Shown: piece by piece, positions 53,750 to 64,000 of the stretch
How the letters are laid out: each line of letters opens with the position of its first letter
Position numbering within the stretch: position 1 is the stretch's first letter
From: Anniella stebbinsi
Taxonomy: Eukaryota; Chordata; Lepidosauria; Squamata; Anniellidae
Reading direction: 5' to 3'
DNA: 64,000 bases
NCBI GenBank assembly: GCA_029215795.1
Contig: JARDYH010000002.1
Coordinates: forward strand, 8,425,001-8,489,000
Made by a program: the position numbers and the translations under genes
The notes under the pieces: generated by a model
The model's database searches: none
Told to the model about the DNA's origin: nothing
Seen by the model: the letters and a program-made list of their open reading frames with translations, nothing else

Positions 53750-54204
53750 ACTGTGTGTGGCAATAGACAATCAATACCCCCTACATGGATTCTAATTAAT
53801 ATTATAACTGAAGGGGAAATGTAACTCATAAAACTTATTCATCCAAGTTCTCACTGCCTCGGAGCTGAACAAATAAATGTGGCTGAAATTCCATCATTGA
53901 AATACTTCAGGCACTTTCAGCTGCCTGCTTTTGCTATAAAAAAAGAAGAGCCATTTATTTCATTCCATTTTGAATGTAGTTGCTGTCAGAGGTTGGTTGC
54001 CCTGAAGTCTTTATCTCTTGGACAGTGGAGCAGCTTGCTGGCTCTCTTGCCACAGAACGTCTCCAAAATCAGGAATAATTCAACAGAATTTCTGGGACAA
54101 CCAACTTTATTTGAGGAAATAGACTTGGAGTTAGAAAATGGGAGATGCAGTTTGAGTCAAAAGCTGCCTAGGTTGCTTAAAGTACAATCCAACGCAGTCT
54201 ACTC

Positions 54205-54900
54205 AAGAGAACTTGAGAAGGATCTTGGAATTGTTGTAGATCACAAGCTGAATACGAACCAACAGTGTGATGTGACTGCAAAAAAAAAGCAAATGCTATT
54301 TTGGGCAGGATTAATAGAAGTATAGCTTCCAAATCATGAGAGGTACTGGTTCCCATCTATTCTGCACTGGTTAGCCCCCATCTTGACTATTGCATCCAGT
54401 TCTGGGCACGACACTTCAAGAAGGATGCAGACAAGCTGGAGCGTATTCAGAGGAGGGCAACACAGATGATCAGTGGTCTGGAAACAAAGCCCTATGAGGA
54501 GAGAATGAAAGAACTGGGCATGTTTAGCTTGGAGAAGAGAGGACTGAGGGAGACATGATAGCACTCTTCAAATACTTGAAAGGTTGTCACACAGTAGAGG
54601 TCCAGGATCTCTTCTCGATCAACCCAGAACGCAGGACACGGAATAATGGGCTCAAGTTACAGGAAGCCAGATTCTGGGTGGACATCAGGAAAAATTTCCT
54701 GACTGTTAGAGCAATATGACAATGGCACCAATTACCTAGGGAGGTTGTGGGCTCTCCCACCCTAGAGGCATTCAAGAGGCAGCTGGACAGTCATCTGTCA
54801 GAGTTGCTTTAAGGTGGCATCCTGCATTAAGCAGGGGGTTGGACTCGATGGCCTTATAAGCCCCTTCCAACTCTACTATTTTATGATTCTATGATTTTAT
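54205..54900 (+). pseudogene. CR1 LINE, last ~690 bp
   Basis: Contains KDLGIVVDHKLNTNQQCDVT followed by a frameshift in an A run (about 54283). Then come blocks coding for [34 protein letters not shown] and the C-terminus, ending with GCAGGGGGTTGGACTCGATG and CTACTATTTTATGATTCTAT. It covers the same span as the copy at 38515-39211 but has several frame disruptions. Confidence 0.85.
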
Positions 54901-55657
54901 GAAGTCCCATTGAGTTCAATGGAATTTACTCCCTGATAAGTGTCTATAGGATTGCAACCTTAGAGCACAGATGTTTGTTTTTTAACCTGCAAAGTACTGT
55001 CCACATCAAATTTTGGTTCATGTAGAATTTTAAGGCATATTCAGAGGTTTTTGCTTGGGCAAACATTTGAAAACAACAATAAAAGAACCAGAGATGGTTC
55101 GTTAAGTTGAATGAAATTCCTCAGGGATTCTTAGCACACCTTTACTCCTGAGATACATGATCATCTGCTCCCTACTCATGGAGTTTCACCCAAAAGTGTG
55201 GGCACTGCAGTTACCACAGAAAATCAAGTAGCTCTCTGAAGAGTACCATCAAGCGAGACCTGTAGTCCAGTTACCATTGTGTTGCCAAAAATTAAGCTTG
55301 TCAAACAAGATATGGTGATTGTTGTAGCGGAATCAGGGTGCACAGGGACACCATCAGCACTCTTTCAATTTAAGTATGCTGACATCATCTGTCACCCCTC
55401 CCCCATGAGTCTTCTTCATTCCCTCGGAGCTTAGCTGCAATTCCTTCAGTTGCTAGGGAGAAATGAATTTTCCCAGCACCAATATATAGTTTCCTGTTGT
55501 AATGTAAAACATTTTAGGGTGTCTTGGTTTTATTGGCAATTGAGATGCATTGGCTTTACAAAAGAACCTGGTCCTAGTGGAGATAAAATTAAAATGAGGG
55601 GCAGTGTCATGGGTACAAGTGGCCACCCCTAATATAGATCAACACAGCTGCCTGAAA

Positions 55658-55812
55658 GTTTGGACTCACCTTGGGAGCACAGCTCTGGGGACTGAAATAA
55701 TTAGCACCTGCACTTCACAAATTGACAACTAAACCACTAGCTATGACCCGGGAACATGATCTAATATGCATTGGCTCTTTTAGAGTCATTTGTTCTTGCT
55801 TTCCCTCCCAGC
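55658..55812. repeat. duplicated flank, copy 2 (partner at 44663-44822)
   Basis: GTTTGGACTCACCTTGGGAG, ACAGCTCTGGGGACTGA, GCACCTGCACTTCACAAATT and GCTCTTTTAGAGTCATTTGT run collinearly with 44663-44822. The upstream boundary is at about GTTTGGACT in both loci. Confidence 0.9.
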
Positions 55813-56885
55813 CAAGTTTAAGAACATGAGAAGAGCCCTGCTGGGTCAGGCCAAAGGTCCATCTAGTTCACAGAGTGGCCCACCAGCTTTCGACCAGGAA
55901 CCCGCAAGCAGGACATGGATGCAACAGCACCCTCTTGCCCACGTTTCCAAGCAACTGGCGTACATAGGCTTACTGCCTCAGATACTGGAGGAATCACATA
56001 GCCTTGATAGCCTTCTTGTCTAGGTATTTATCCAAACCCCTTTTAAATGCATCCAAATTGGTGGTCATTACGACATCTTGTGGTAGTGAATTCCTTTTAT
56101 TTGTCCCGAATCTCCCACCAGTCAGCTTCATGGGATGACCCCAGGTTCTAGTATTATGGGAGAGGGAGAAAAATGTCTCCCTATCCACATTCTTCACAAT
56201 ATGCATAATTTTGTACACCTCTATCATGTCTCCCCTTAGCCTACTTTTTTCCAATGTAAACAATTCCAGTTGTTATAGCCTTTCCTCCAGCCCCTTGATC
56301 ATTTTAGTTGCCCTTTCCTACACTTTTTCCAGCTCTACAATATCTATTATTATTATTATTATTAGTAGTAGTAGTAATAGTAGTAGTAGTAGTTATGATG
56401 ACAAGACCTGTGCAATGTATTCTAAGCGTGGCCACACTACAGATTTGTGTAAAGGAAGTATGATATTGGCAGTTTTATTCTCAATCCCTTTTCTAATTAT
56501 GTCTAACATGGAATTTGCCTTTTTTTTTTTACAGCAGCCATACACTGGGTTGACATTTTCATTGAGCAGTTCACCACAACCCCAAGATCTATTTCTTGGT
56601 TGATCACTGCTAGCTCAGATCCCACCAGGTTATATTTGAAATTGGGATTCTCTTCCCCAACATACATTACATCATACTTTCTTACATTGAGTGACATTTG
56701 CCATTTGGTTGTCCATTCTCCCAGTTTGGAGAGACCCTTTTGTTGCTCCTTCACTATTCCTTTTGTTTTCACCACCCTAAATAATTTGGTGTCATTGGCC
56801 AACTTGCCCACTTCAGTGCTCACTCCAAATTTCATATCATTGATGAATAAATTGAAAAGCGTTCGTCATAATACAAATCCCTATG
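55813..56885 (-). pseudogene. CR1-like LINE, RT thumb/C-terminus and 3' UTR, minus strand
   Basis: Minus-strand frames encode, in order, VGKLANDTKLFRVV, QKGLSKLGEWTTKWQMSLNV, NPNFKYNLVGSELAV, EIDLGVVVNCSMKMSTQC (56835-56503), then MFTLEKSRLRGDMIEVYKIM, HIVKNVDRETFFSLS, GGRFGTNKRNSLPQDVVM and FKRGLDKYLDKK (56263-55994), then the 3' UTR to 55813. The LANDT segment stands where RT has ADDT (first catalytic Asp replaced by Asn). A section between the two frames, which would encode the VRPHLEYCVQ region, is partly replaced by an (ATT/AGT)n array at 56344-56396. Longest CR1 copy here, inactive. Confidence 0.85.
56344..56396. repeat. (ATT)n/(AGT)n compound microsatellite
   Basis: ATT units pass into AGT units inside the minus-strand CR1. 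Confidence 0.9.
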
Positions 56886-57059
56886 AGATGCTACCATTTA
56901 CTTCCCTCCATTGGGAGAATTTGTCAGGTATTCCTTCTCTCTGTTGATGTTCTGTCTGTGGGTTGTTGTGGTGTTAGAGTCCCACCACGGGCCTGAATTT
57001 TAGTTTGGAGCATGACCATAACATTTTCATTGAGGTGCTCCCTCAGCATTGCTAACTAG

Positions 57060-57278
57060 GGCCCAATCTACACCAAGCAGGATTTAGCACTATGAAAGCA
57101 GTATGAAAGAAGTATATGAAAAGGCAGGAGCCACACCAAGCAGGATATAGAACTATGAAAGTGGTATATGATATGTGTCAATGGGCCCCAACAGTTGTCA
57201 GTGTGTGGCTCCTGCCTTTTATATACTGCATTCATACTGCTTTCATAGTGCAATATTCTGTTTAGCATAGATTGGGCC
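57060..57278. mobile_element. palindromic MITE, GGCCCAATCTACACC family
   Basis: The ends GGCCCAATCTACACCAAGCA and TTAGCATAGATTGGGCC are inverted. The interior repeats GGAGCCACACCAAGCAGGAT, meaning a partial duplication of the left arm. The flanks TAACTAG and TAACAAG match at 6 of 7 bp. Confidence 0.75.
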
Positions 57279-57486
57279 TAACAAGAGTTAGAATTGGGGA
57301 GGGTTAGAATCTGTTCCATCTGTGTTTCAATGTGCATTAGCACAAGTGCAAATACCCCTCCAAAAAAGATTTTTTAAAAAACAAAACCAGTCTGGAAGTC
57401 TGCAGAATCCACATGACTCAGAATCCACAAGTTGACACCCAAAGCCATGATGGTTAAGCATGTTGAGCTAAACATCATGACTTAGT

Positions 57487-58026
57487 GGCTGATTTCGGAC
57501 AACACTTTAGTCAATGGTGGGTTGAGTAGCCAACTCACAGTTGGTTATTTTGTGGGTACTCCCAACACACCATATTCCTACACAACTGTGGGTGGTTGGG
57601 GTTGGTGTTAAATGGACTAATAGTCAACCTGGCATTTGACTGACACAGCCCCCATCCCTCTCCCCTCCCTCCCTCCTCCCTCGGTCCTCCCGGTGCTATT
57701 CCAGCAGCCTCTGCAAGGTGTGCCAGTTGTAGCAGAGTGGCAGCCGCCGCTTTGGTCGCTCTTGCCACCTGCCTCTATGGGCTTGTGTTTTAACCCACTC
57801 ACCACATGCCATTAACACACTCACCCCTCCACACAACACTTTAAACAATTGGCTTTGAGCTAAACAACTTGCAAGCCAGTTGTTTCTCTCCGTTGCTTAT
57901 TTGGGTGGAATAGCATACCGTCAGTAGTTTGTGAGCGGTGTGTTACCCTCCACCCAACACAATAAGCAACACAACTGACAATTGTTTTCCCCCCTCCATT
58001 GCTTAAAGTGTTGACCAAAACCAGCC
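57487..58026. mobile_element. inverted-repeat DNA element, GGCTGATTTCGGAC, 3-bp TSD, reverse of 11442 copy
   Basis: The ends GGCTGATTTCGGACAACACT and AGTGTTGACCAAAACCAGCC are inverted. The flanks are AGT on both sides (57484-57486, 58027-58029). The interior is the reverse complement of about 11442-11990, e.g. TAGTCAACCTGGCATTTGAC against CAAATGCTGGGTTGACTA. Length 540 bp. Confidence 0.82.
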
Positions 58027-58029
58027 AGT

Positions 58030-58983
58030 GTGTCATGTGAAGTATTCCTAACCATAGTGGCTACACAATCATCATTTAATTGCGCTCACTCACCATTTGT
58101 TGCAAAAGGGTTAGCGGCCTAACTATGGCTCAACATGTTGTCTAAAAAGGCCCATAGAAACCTGAACTCATCTGAATCCATCATGAATTTCACCTACATC
58201 CCAGTAAGACAGGTTTGTTTGTATCTATGGTTTAGCCAAAAGTGAAAGCTGAAGCTTTCACTCTTCTCCTCTTACACAAGGAGGAGGCACAGAGTGACAG
58301 TGTGCAAGTCCAAGGCTTGCTGTGATTTGTTTGCTATCTAAACTATTGGTTATATCAGAGGTGTCATATATCAGCCCATACACAAAATATAGTCACCAGA
58401 GAGTGGGAATAAATGGGAAATTCCTCCCATTGGAAGGAAGTAAATAGTACGACCCCACGGGGATCTCTAGTAGGACCTCAGGCCTGGGTGGAGGGGGGCA
58501 AATCCAGTCTGCATGGGCTAAGATCTCAATCTGGCTCTGATGGATTCTCCATTGGGACATGCCTTTTCCCCCTTTTGCTGGCCCCAACCACATTTTCCCC
58601 ATCCACCCCTAGAATTTTTGCAGTTTTCCCCCATGCTACAAGGTCAAAAAGGTATCTAAGCTGCAGTAAGAGCTTCAAGCTAAAACATGTGGATATTTTA
58701 GCTTCACCCCTTTGGCCTATGGCCTCACCCACCACTGGTATGTGGGCCCTGAGAGTGTCTCTGAAATGGAATTTGGCCCTCAAACTGAAAGAGTTTCAAA
58801 ACCCCTGGCTTCAATGATTCTCTGAATAGACCTTAGTAAGCCACAGCCCAACTTGCCAAATCTAATGAGAATTGTCGCTAAGTGGCACATATAAAATGCA
58901 GGTATAAAAAGCATCCAAGTGCATCTCTTTAGGAATTTCCCTGCTTTTTGCTTTGCCAACCTTACTGCTTGCAGTCCTAATAA
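58030..58983. other. no recognised feature
   Basis: Unique-looking. A 134-codon frame at 58413-58817 has no domain. The segment 58500-58800 could be an old element, with no clear ends. Confidence 0.35.
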
Positions 58984-59341
58984 TAGGGTGACCAATTGTC
59001 AGTATTTCTCCGGTTTTGTCCGGGTTTTCGTTCTGTCCTGGGTGTCGGGGGAGATTTTCTGTAATTCTCTATAATGTCCAGGAAGGACACAATTTCCCTT
59101 TAAGGCCACCAATAGTGTGGCAGGAGAATGCGTTCTGGAGGCATGTCATCCCCACCCCCCCACTGTGCCAATTAGGGAATTAGAGGGGAAAGCATGTTAT
59201 TCCTGGGTATTATAGAAAAGGCTCCAATTGGAGCAGTGGGGGCGTGAGAATGACATGCTTTTCAGGGCATCTGGAAAACATGTCATTCCCCCCCCCAGCA
59301 TGCTAATGGCTTCCCCCCCTAAAAAAAATATGGTCACCCTA
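58984..59341. mobile_element. hAT-like MITE (TAGGGTGACCA...TGGTCACCCTA)
   Basis: The ends TAGGGTGACCA (58984-58994) and TGGTCACCCTA (59331-59341) are perfect inverted repeats. The flanks CCTAATAA and CTAGTAGA are not a clear TSD. The interior (GTCCGGGTTTTCGTTCTGTC, TGTCCAGGAAGGACACAATT) is non-coding. Confidence 0.7.
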
Positions 59342-59665
59342 CTAGTAGAGAATGTGAAACCTTTTATACCATTCACTATGCGTCAGTATTTTTAAACATC
59401 AGGTATAATTATAATTTCTATCAATGATATAAGGCTTCTGTCATCTCTCACGCCCTCTCATTCGTTTAATAGAGAAAAAGCTGCAAGCTTTCATATTACA
59501 GTCGTGAAAGAGGCCCATGAAAGATTAAAGAGATGCCACACTTCATATTTGGCTGGTTGGCTTTTTTTTTCTTATTTAATGAAGACAATTGCCTCAAATC
59601 ATGGCTCTGAAATATTGACTATATTAATTATAGAGGGATATAAGAAAAAAGCTACTCAGCTGTAA

Positions 59666-60119
59666 CTGGGATGGTCCCTGGCTGCTCCCTGTGATTCCAA
59701 AAGATGCACAGTGAGTCCCGGGGGAGAAGGTGGGGCAGGCACAGGATTTTTACGGGTTAACAGAAACCAGAAAAATCCCAAATCTTCCACAGTCCAGGGA
59801 AGTTCTGGGAAGACGTGGCCACCCACCCCAGTGCTGCCGAGTGGCCATCAGGAGAGTGTGGACAGCTATATTGCCATCTCTAGGATGGTGGGGGGAGGGG
59901 GGACCAATCGCGCACAGGTGTTTTTTTTAAAATACCTTTTTCATTGGAGCACAGGAGCTCTCCTCCTGGTTAAAAAACCCAAAACAAAATGGCGACTGTG
60001 ACGTCCGATGAACCGGGACGTCGCGCCCATGATGTGTTTTGACAGCGCCTATCCCGGAAGCGGTTACTTCCAGGATTGCCCACGCTGTGCCCGCTACACC
60101 CCGTGGTGTAGAAAGGGCC
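59666..60119. mobile_element. CCTTTCTACACC-family element, reverse orientation, truncated
   Basis: CCCTGGCTGCTCCCTGTG, AACCAGAAAAATCCCAAATC, CTTCCACAGTCCAGGGAAGT and CGGTTACTTCCAGGATTGCC are the complement of 35309-35829. It ends CCCCGTGGTGTAGAAAGGGCC. The other terminal 25 bp or so are missing. Confidence 0.7.
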
Positions 60120-60572
60120 TCAGAAAACACACAATTGCCTATACCGTTTGCTTAGGAAACAGTGGCCTGTATACAGAGACCTCAAGGCAACTGAGACCAA
60201 GAGGTGGTCTCCTTTTTTTCAGTCCTGGCATGGCTCTACCTCAGACAACTGGTTGGTTTTCCTGGACCTGGCCTAATTATAAATGTTTCCAGTTGAGGCT
60301 TGGGGTTGTATTCAGGCCATTATCTAATTTAGGTTTCGTCCACGTGCACCCTGCAGCTTCTATTATAAGATATACTTTATAAATGTTTTACAAGCTGCTC
60401 TCAGAATGCTTTGGGGAGGCTTAGGCCTTGTTTTCTCAAAAGGGAAGAGCTGGGCCTGGTATCCTGTACCATAATGATAAGAATGTGAGAAGCAGCTGTA
60501 CAAGATCAGGGGAAAAGAAGAGAGTTCTATATATCTTTAGAGGCGTTTTGATTTTTTATGCAACCTGTTTGT

Positions 60573-60793
60573 TACATTTATATCTCATCCTTTTTCTAAG
60601 GAACTTGAGACATGAGTTTCCCTCCATGTTCATGAGTTTACTTCCTTTGTCCTTTCAGCAACCCTGTGAGGTAGGTTAGGTGGAGAAATGATCACTGCCC
60701 CAAGATTATCAAATGAGCTTTGTGACTGAGCAGGGATTTGAATCTAGGTCCTTCTGGCCCAACAACTCTAACCACTACACCTTACTGTCTCCC
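60573..60793 (-). mobile_element. old tRNA-derived SINE, minus strand
   Basis: TTTATATCTCATCCTTTTTC, AACCCTGTGAGGTAGGTTAG, GACTGAGCAGGGATTTGAAT, CTAGGTCCTTCTGGCCCAAC and CTCTAACCACTACACC are the complement of a SINE like 44988-45246, with a B-box-like GGATTTGAATCTAGG. Confidence 0.65.
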
Positions 60794-61500
60794 AATATAA
60801 TTTCCTGTCTTGTGCTTTAAAGATGGGTGTCTGGCCATGGAAGGGATGGTGCTAAATAGGCATGGATAAAAGAGAAGTGGAGTTACAATAATAAGTTATT
60901 TTGCTGAGTAAAATGTAGATAGCAGGATTTTATAGGTCCTGTGTAATCTTCTATGGGGTTCCAATTACCCCCTTCTCTTTAAAAGTAGGATGTGACACAT
61001 ATAGCTGGCTGACCCCATCCTTCCTCCTTTCTGTAAAATAATCACTGAGCACTGAGTGAGCGCCAAAGAAATTCCAATTACTGCGTTGATGATAACGCTA
61101 GGAGAAGGCTTTGACTAATTAAATGATTATTGTGTACAGGGGCTTCACTGGGATGTGTAATTTGAAAAACTCTTTTTTTTCAATTATTTAGCCTCATAAT
61201 GTGGAAAAAAGGGAGCAAGACTGAAAAGCAAATTGAAAATCCCATTAGTTTGCTCCACCTTTGTCTGATATGGCAGTTTAAGAGCCTTTTGTATTTGACT
61301 GCACTGGAAGACAAGATATCTTTGTGGGAAAGTTGCCAGATAAATACAGCTGCCTTTCCACTTACTAGGCTAAATGACAAGATGTATTTCCTGGATCAGA
61401 GTAAGTTCCATTTTGTCCACCATAAGTTGTGCCAACAGCAGCAAGCAAGGTGTTGGGCAGTTGTGCTGTGCGAAACACCACCCATTCACAACCTCTCTGT
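60794..61500. other. no recognised feature
   Basis: Unique-looking sequence without an identifiable gene or repeat. Confidence 0.4.
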
Positions 61501-61967
61501 CCCTTTCTACACCACAGGGGTGTAGAGGGAGGGTGAGAGGGTGATACTGGAAGTACTAATACACTAGGGTGACCAGATTTTGAGAACCAAAATCCCGGTC
61601 CCCCCTGCCACCCCTCAAAAACAACCCCCCCACCGTGCGCCCGCCTCATCATCACCCGGCGCGCTACTGAGGGACAGGCCGCGAAGCCTGTTTCTCAGTA
61701 GATTCAGAGCACCGGAGGGAAGCGGATGCCCCAGCAGGTAAGTGCCTCGCGCCGCCCGCCTCGCACCGCCCGCCCGCCTCCCGCCACCGCCGCGTGAACC
61801 CCCGCCGCCCCGGTTTGCCCCCGCCGCCCCCCGGTTGGCCCGGATCGCCCCAGGTTTCCCGGTTAGGACCGGGAAACCCTGGGCCATCTTGTCACCCTAT
61901 ACACCATTGGCGCACAGGGACCAGCCAGGGACCATCCCAGGCAAACAGCTTAGTGTAGAAGTTTCCC
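61501..61967. mobile_element. CCCTTTCTACACCAC-family element carrying a nested insertion
   Basis: The left part CCCTTTCTACACCACAGGGG...GGAAGTACTAATACAC and the right part CATTGGCGCACAGGGACCAG...AGTGTAGAAGTTTCCC correspond to the two sides of the family seen at 35309. They are interrupted at 61565-61899 by a TAGGGTGACC element. Confidence 0.65.
61565..61899. mobile_element. GC-rich MITE (TAGGGTGACCAGAT...TTGTCACCCTA), nested
   Basis: TAGGGTGACCAGATTTTGAG and CATCTTGTCACCCTA are inverted ends. ATACAC flanks both sides if the outermost bases are counted with the host, suggesting a short or shifted TSD. The interior is CpG-rich, with ATCACCCGGCGCGCTACTGA and CAGGCCGCGAAGCCTG echoing the palindromes of 8923-9999, and a consensus splice-donor-like CAGGTAAGT near 61735. 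An open minus-strand frame (61615-61887) reflects GC richness, not a gene. Confidence 0.7.
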
Positions 61968-62168
61968 TGTGAAAGAGACTGTTATTTTTCTGTCTCTTTT
62001 GCTGGGGTGTTCAGAATTTCTGATATTTTTTTTAGGCAGCAGAGCTTTAGCACTTATCTTACTGGAAGGAGGTGGCTGAAAAGTATGTATGTGTTTTTAC
62101 AACTTTGATCCTGTTCTTCTCCTTGCAGACTCCCTGGCTACTTGTGCTTTCTGGAAAGTGCCCTGGAG

Positions 62169-62335
62169 CAGTGATCTTCAACTGGTCCAGATCCGAGACC
62201 GCCTTGAACTCCCAACATGTGTCATGGGATCCCCTTTCACAATAGTCCAATATGGCGACCACAACTTTGCTGTGACCCATCTGGACCGATCTCGTGACCC
62301 ACTTTTGGGTCGTGATCAACAGCTGAAGACCACTG
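62169..62335. mobile_element. hAT MITE (CAGTGATCTTCAAC...), 6/8 TSD
   Basis: The ends CAGTGATCTTCAACTGGTCC and CAACAGCTGAAGACCACTG are inverted with few mismatches. CAGTG-TCTTCAAC ends and the interior CGTGACCCACTTTTGGGTCG resemble common vertebrate hAT-Charlie type MITEs. The flanks CCCTGGAG and CCCTAAAG agree at 6 of 8. Confidence 0.75.
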
Positions 62336-62341
62336 CCCTAA

Positions 62342-62408
62342 AGGACTTAACCAGGACTTCCTCCCTCGGGTCAGGAAGCCACAAGCGAAGACTACCTGGT
62401 TAAGTCCT
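62342..62408. repeat. perfect 14-bp inverted repeat with 39-nt loop
   Basis: AGGACTTAACCAGG (62342-62355) is the exact complement of CCTGGTTAAGTCCT (62395-62408). A second, inner pair (CTTCCT/AGGAAG) lies in the loop. It adjoins the hAT MITE. Function unknown. Confidence 0.8.
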
Positions 62409-62639
62409 CTAAGAGGGTTTTCAGAAAACACAAGCAGCTGGAGAGAATACAATGACAAAATGAAATAAAAATGGTAAAATAAAGAGCAGACGCACTACCA
62501 CCCTCAGCCACCTCTTTACAGTAAGGTAAGCCCTGAAGCCCTTGTGCATTATAAAATTTCTCTGAAATTCTCTTCTCTAGGAATGTTGCGGGCACCCAGC
62601 CACTTCTGGTAGTCTTTCAAAAGTCCGTGGACAATGGAG

Positions 62640-62926
62640 GTTCCAGAAATTGCACATTCCCCCCATTGCGTAAATGGCTGCTGCAAAGGCCATTACTTTC
62701 ATGCCGTGACTCTTATGTAAATGGGGCCTTTATGAAAGCCATTTACTCGGGTGGGGGGGATTGAGTACTTTCCAGAGCCTCCATTGTCACACACAATGGA
62801 GTCTCTGGACGGGGGACGGACAGCTGCTAAGCTCTTGCCAAGCTGCCAAGGAAACTCGCACAGGCGCTGACAGCAGCAGAGTGAGCACCTGATAAGTTGG
62901 ACCAGGCTGAGTTCACCCACCCCTAT
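62640..62926. mobile_element. partial hAT-like element with GTTCACCCACCCCTA end
   Basis: Ends GAGTTCACCCACCCCTA (to about 62926), the complement of the start at 23014. Shares AAATTGCACATTCCCCCCAT and GCGTAAATGGCTGC with 8630-8690, 22610 and 23140. The left end is missing or decayed. Confidence 0.4.
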
Positions 62927-62938
62927 TCATGCCTTTCC

Positions 62939-63256
62939 TAGGGTGTCCATATGGAAAAGAGGCGAGGGCTCCTGTATCTTTAACAGTTGTGATGAAGAGG
63001 GAATTCCTGCAGGTCTCATTCATATGCATGCAGCACCTGATGAAATTCCCTCTTCATCGCAAAAGTTAAAGCTGCAGGAGCCCTGTCCTCTTGACCAGAT
63101 ACAAGAGGGCAGGGCTCCTGCAGCTTTAACTGTTGTGGCGAAGAGGGAGTTTCACCAGGTGCTGTATGCATGCGAATGACACCTGCTGAAATTCCCTTTT
63201 CTGCGCAACTGTGAAAGATACAGGAGCCCTGGCCTCCTTTCCATACGATCAGCCTA
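62939..63256. mobile_element. palindromic hAT MITE (TAGGGTGTCCATATGG), old copy
   Basis: The ends TAGGGTGTCCATATGGAAAA and TTTCCATACGATCAGCCTA are inverted. The interior has the double hairpin of 23342-23652 (GATGAAGAGGGAATTCC, TGAAATTCCCTCTTCATCGC, AGGGCTCCTGCAGCTTTAAC). The flanks GCCTTTCC and AAATAGGA do not match, so the TSD is lost. Confidence 0.8.
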
Positions 63257-63794
63257 AAATAGGACTACAATAATGCAACGGTAAATTATTCACTCCAACC
63301 CACTGGTATAGCTCTGGGATACTTTGATCAGTTTAGGTGCTCCACTGCTCCTGTGAAATGATAGAAAGTCCCCAACTAATTTAAAGAAAGGCATGAGTGT
63401 TTTCCTCCCATCTCTTTGCTTTTTAAGAGACATTTGACCTCTGAAAAACAAAGAAAAGGAAAAACGCTTGGTCAGCAACTACTTTTGTTAGAAGGTCACT
63501 GGAGAAAGGAATGGGGTATGATGGGCTAAGACGATAATCCTCTCCTCCAAATGGGCCTCCTGACATCCCAACGTCACCAACGTCATTCTTTCACCACAAT
63601 TTTCGTTCGCCTGGGCTGGCTTTTGCTGCCTTTGGAAGTGTATTCAGCCGGTGGAAGTAGCCTGCCACTCATCAGGATGAACACATTTGCCAGTTTTGGT
63701 TTCTCGTTTTTCTATTCTTAAGTTCAATTTGTTCCAAACTTTGAGGTTTTTCTAGTCTTAGGTTTGATTTGCCCCAGACGTTGATTTTTCTTTT
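63257..63794. other. no recognised feature
   Basis: Unique-looking sequence, no gene or repeat identified. Confidence 0.4.
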
Positions 63795-64000
63795 TCTTTT
63801 TAAAGGTTGTGTTGGAAATTTGTATGCATTTCTGTGGTGTTTCTCCTCATACCGGCAATTTTGTACACAATTTTAGCAAATATGCACATTTTGGCAAGCA
63901 TTTTTGATGGATTGTTTACATTTATTTTCAACAATATATGCATTTTTGTGTGTGTGTGTGGGGGGTTTCCCCAAATAAACATTTTTTTGTATGTAGATTT
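63795..64000. mobile_element. old hAT-like repeat, GCATTTTTG family, cut by window end
   Basis: AAATTTGTATGCATTTCTGT, AAATATGCACATTTTGGCAA and AATATATGCATTTTTGTGTG match the phrases of 19547-19936. A GT run is at 63947-63960. It continues past the window. Confidence 0.4.

Noticed and set aside
54205..54900. Host gene suggested by several similar frames ([21 protein letters not shown]) across the window
   Set aside because: They are copies of the CR1 LINE ORF2 C-terminus, each followed by the CR1 3' end.
61615..61887. Proline/arginine/glycine-rich frames on both strands
   Set aside because: GC-rich low-complexity DNA inside a nested MITE; no start context or conservation evidence.

Overview
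This window is repeat-rich vertebrate nuclear DNA, and I found no host gene. I see no convincing coding exon, tRNA, rRNA or conserved ncRNA gene, and nothing bacterial such as operons, Shine-Dalgarno sites or CRISPR. All protein-like open frames longer than about 80 codons that I can interpret are dead reverse-transcriptase (RT) or endonuclease fragments of retrotransposons, or chance frames inside repeats. The mix of CR1 LINEs with ATTCTATG-type ends, L2-like LINEs ending in (AATA)n, an R4/Dong-like LINE, an L1-like fragment, 5S- and tRNA-derived SINEs, possible Penelope-like foldbacks and very many small hAT elements is what I would expect of a squamate reptile (lizard or snake). The organism is an inference; the window could be intergenic or a large intron.

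Layout. 0-8 kb: LINE tails, CR1 3' ends, a 5S-derived SINE and microsatellites. 8-12.3 kb: a 1,077-bp GC-rich palindromic hAT element with a perfect target-site duplication (TSD), beside a second palindromic family and a 765-bp GGCTGAATTCGGAC-type element. 12.3-14.7 kb: degraded SINEs and the C-terminal part of an R4/Dong-like LINE. 15-17 kb: a four-level nest (hAT remnant, CR1, hAT, small hAT MITE). 17-25 kb: LINE ends and several small hAT elements. 26-30 kb: an inverted-repeat element, an L1-like RT tail interrupted by a fully palindromic hAT element, and a foldback element with a 13-bp TSD. 30.9-34.6 kb: a 3.7-kb hAT-type element with no visible transposase that carries a three-fold repeat of about 0.6 kb. 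35-39.7 kb: CR1 copies and an L2-like RT split by a hAT MITE. 40.8-43.7 kb: a graveyard of five L2-like LINE 3' ends. 44-46.3 kb: a second foldback with a hammerhead-like core, a SINE nested in a CR1, and another inverted-repeat element. 46.3-52 kb: mostly unrecognised unique sequence. 52-64 kb: more palindromic elements, CR1 copies in both orientations and nested hAT MITEs.

The elements act together only as layers of insertion. Non-autonomous elements (MITEs, SINEs) share ends or tails with larger LINE or DNA families whose enzymes presumably moved them. Six hAT-type elements still have perfect 8-bp TSDs, which allows a relative chronology. The most notable objects are the 3.7-kb hAT carrier (30881-34608), the CpG-rich palindromic hAT (8923-9999), two foldback elements with hammerhead-like motifs (29220-29747 and 44012-44640), and a flank-plus-CR1 unit shared by two loci 11 kb apart.
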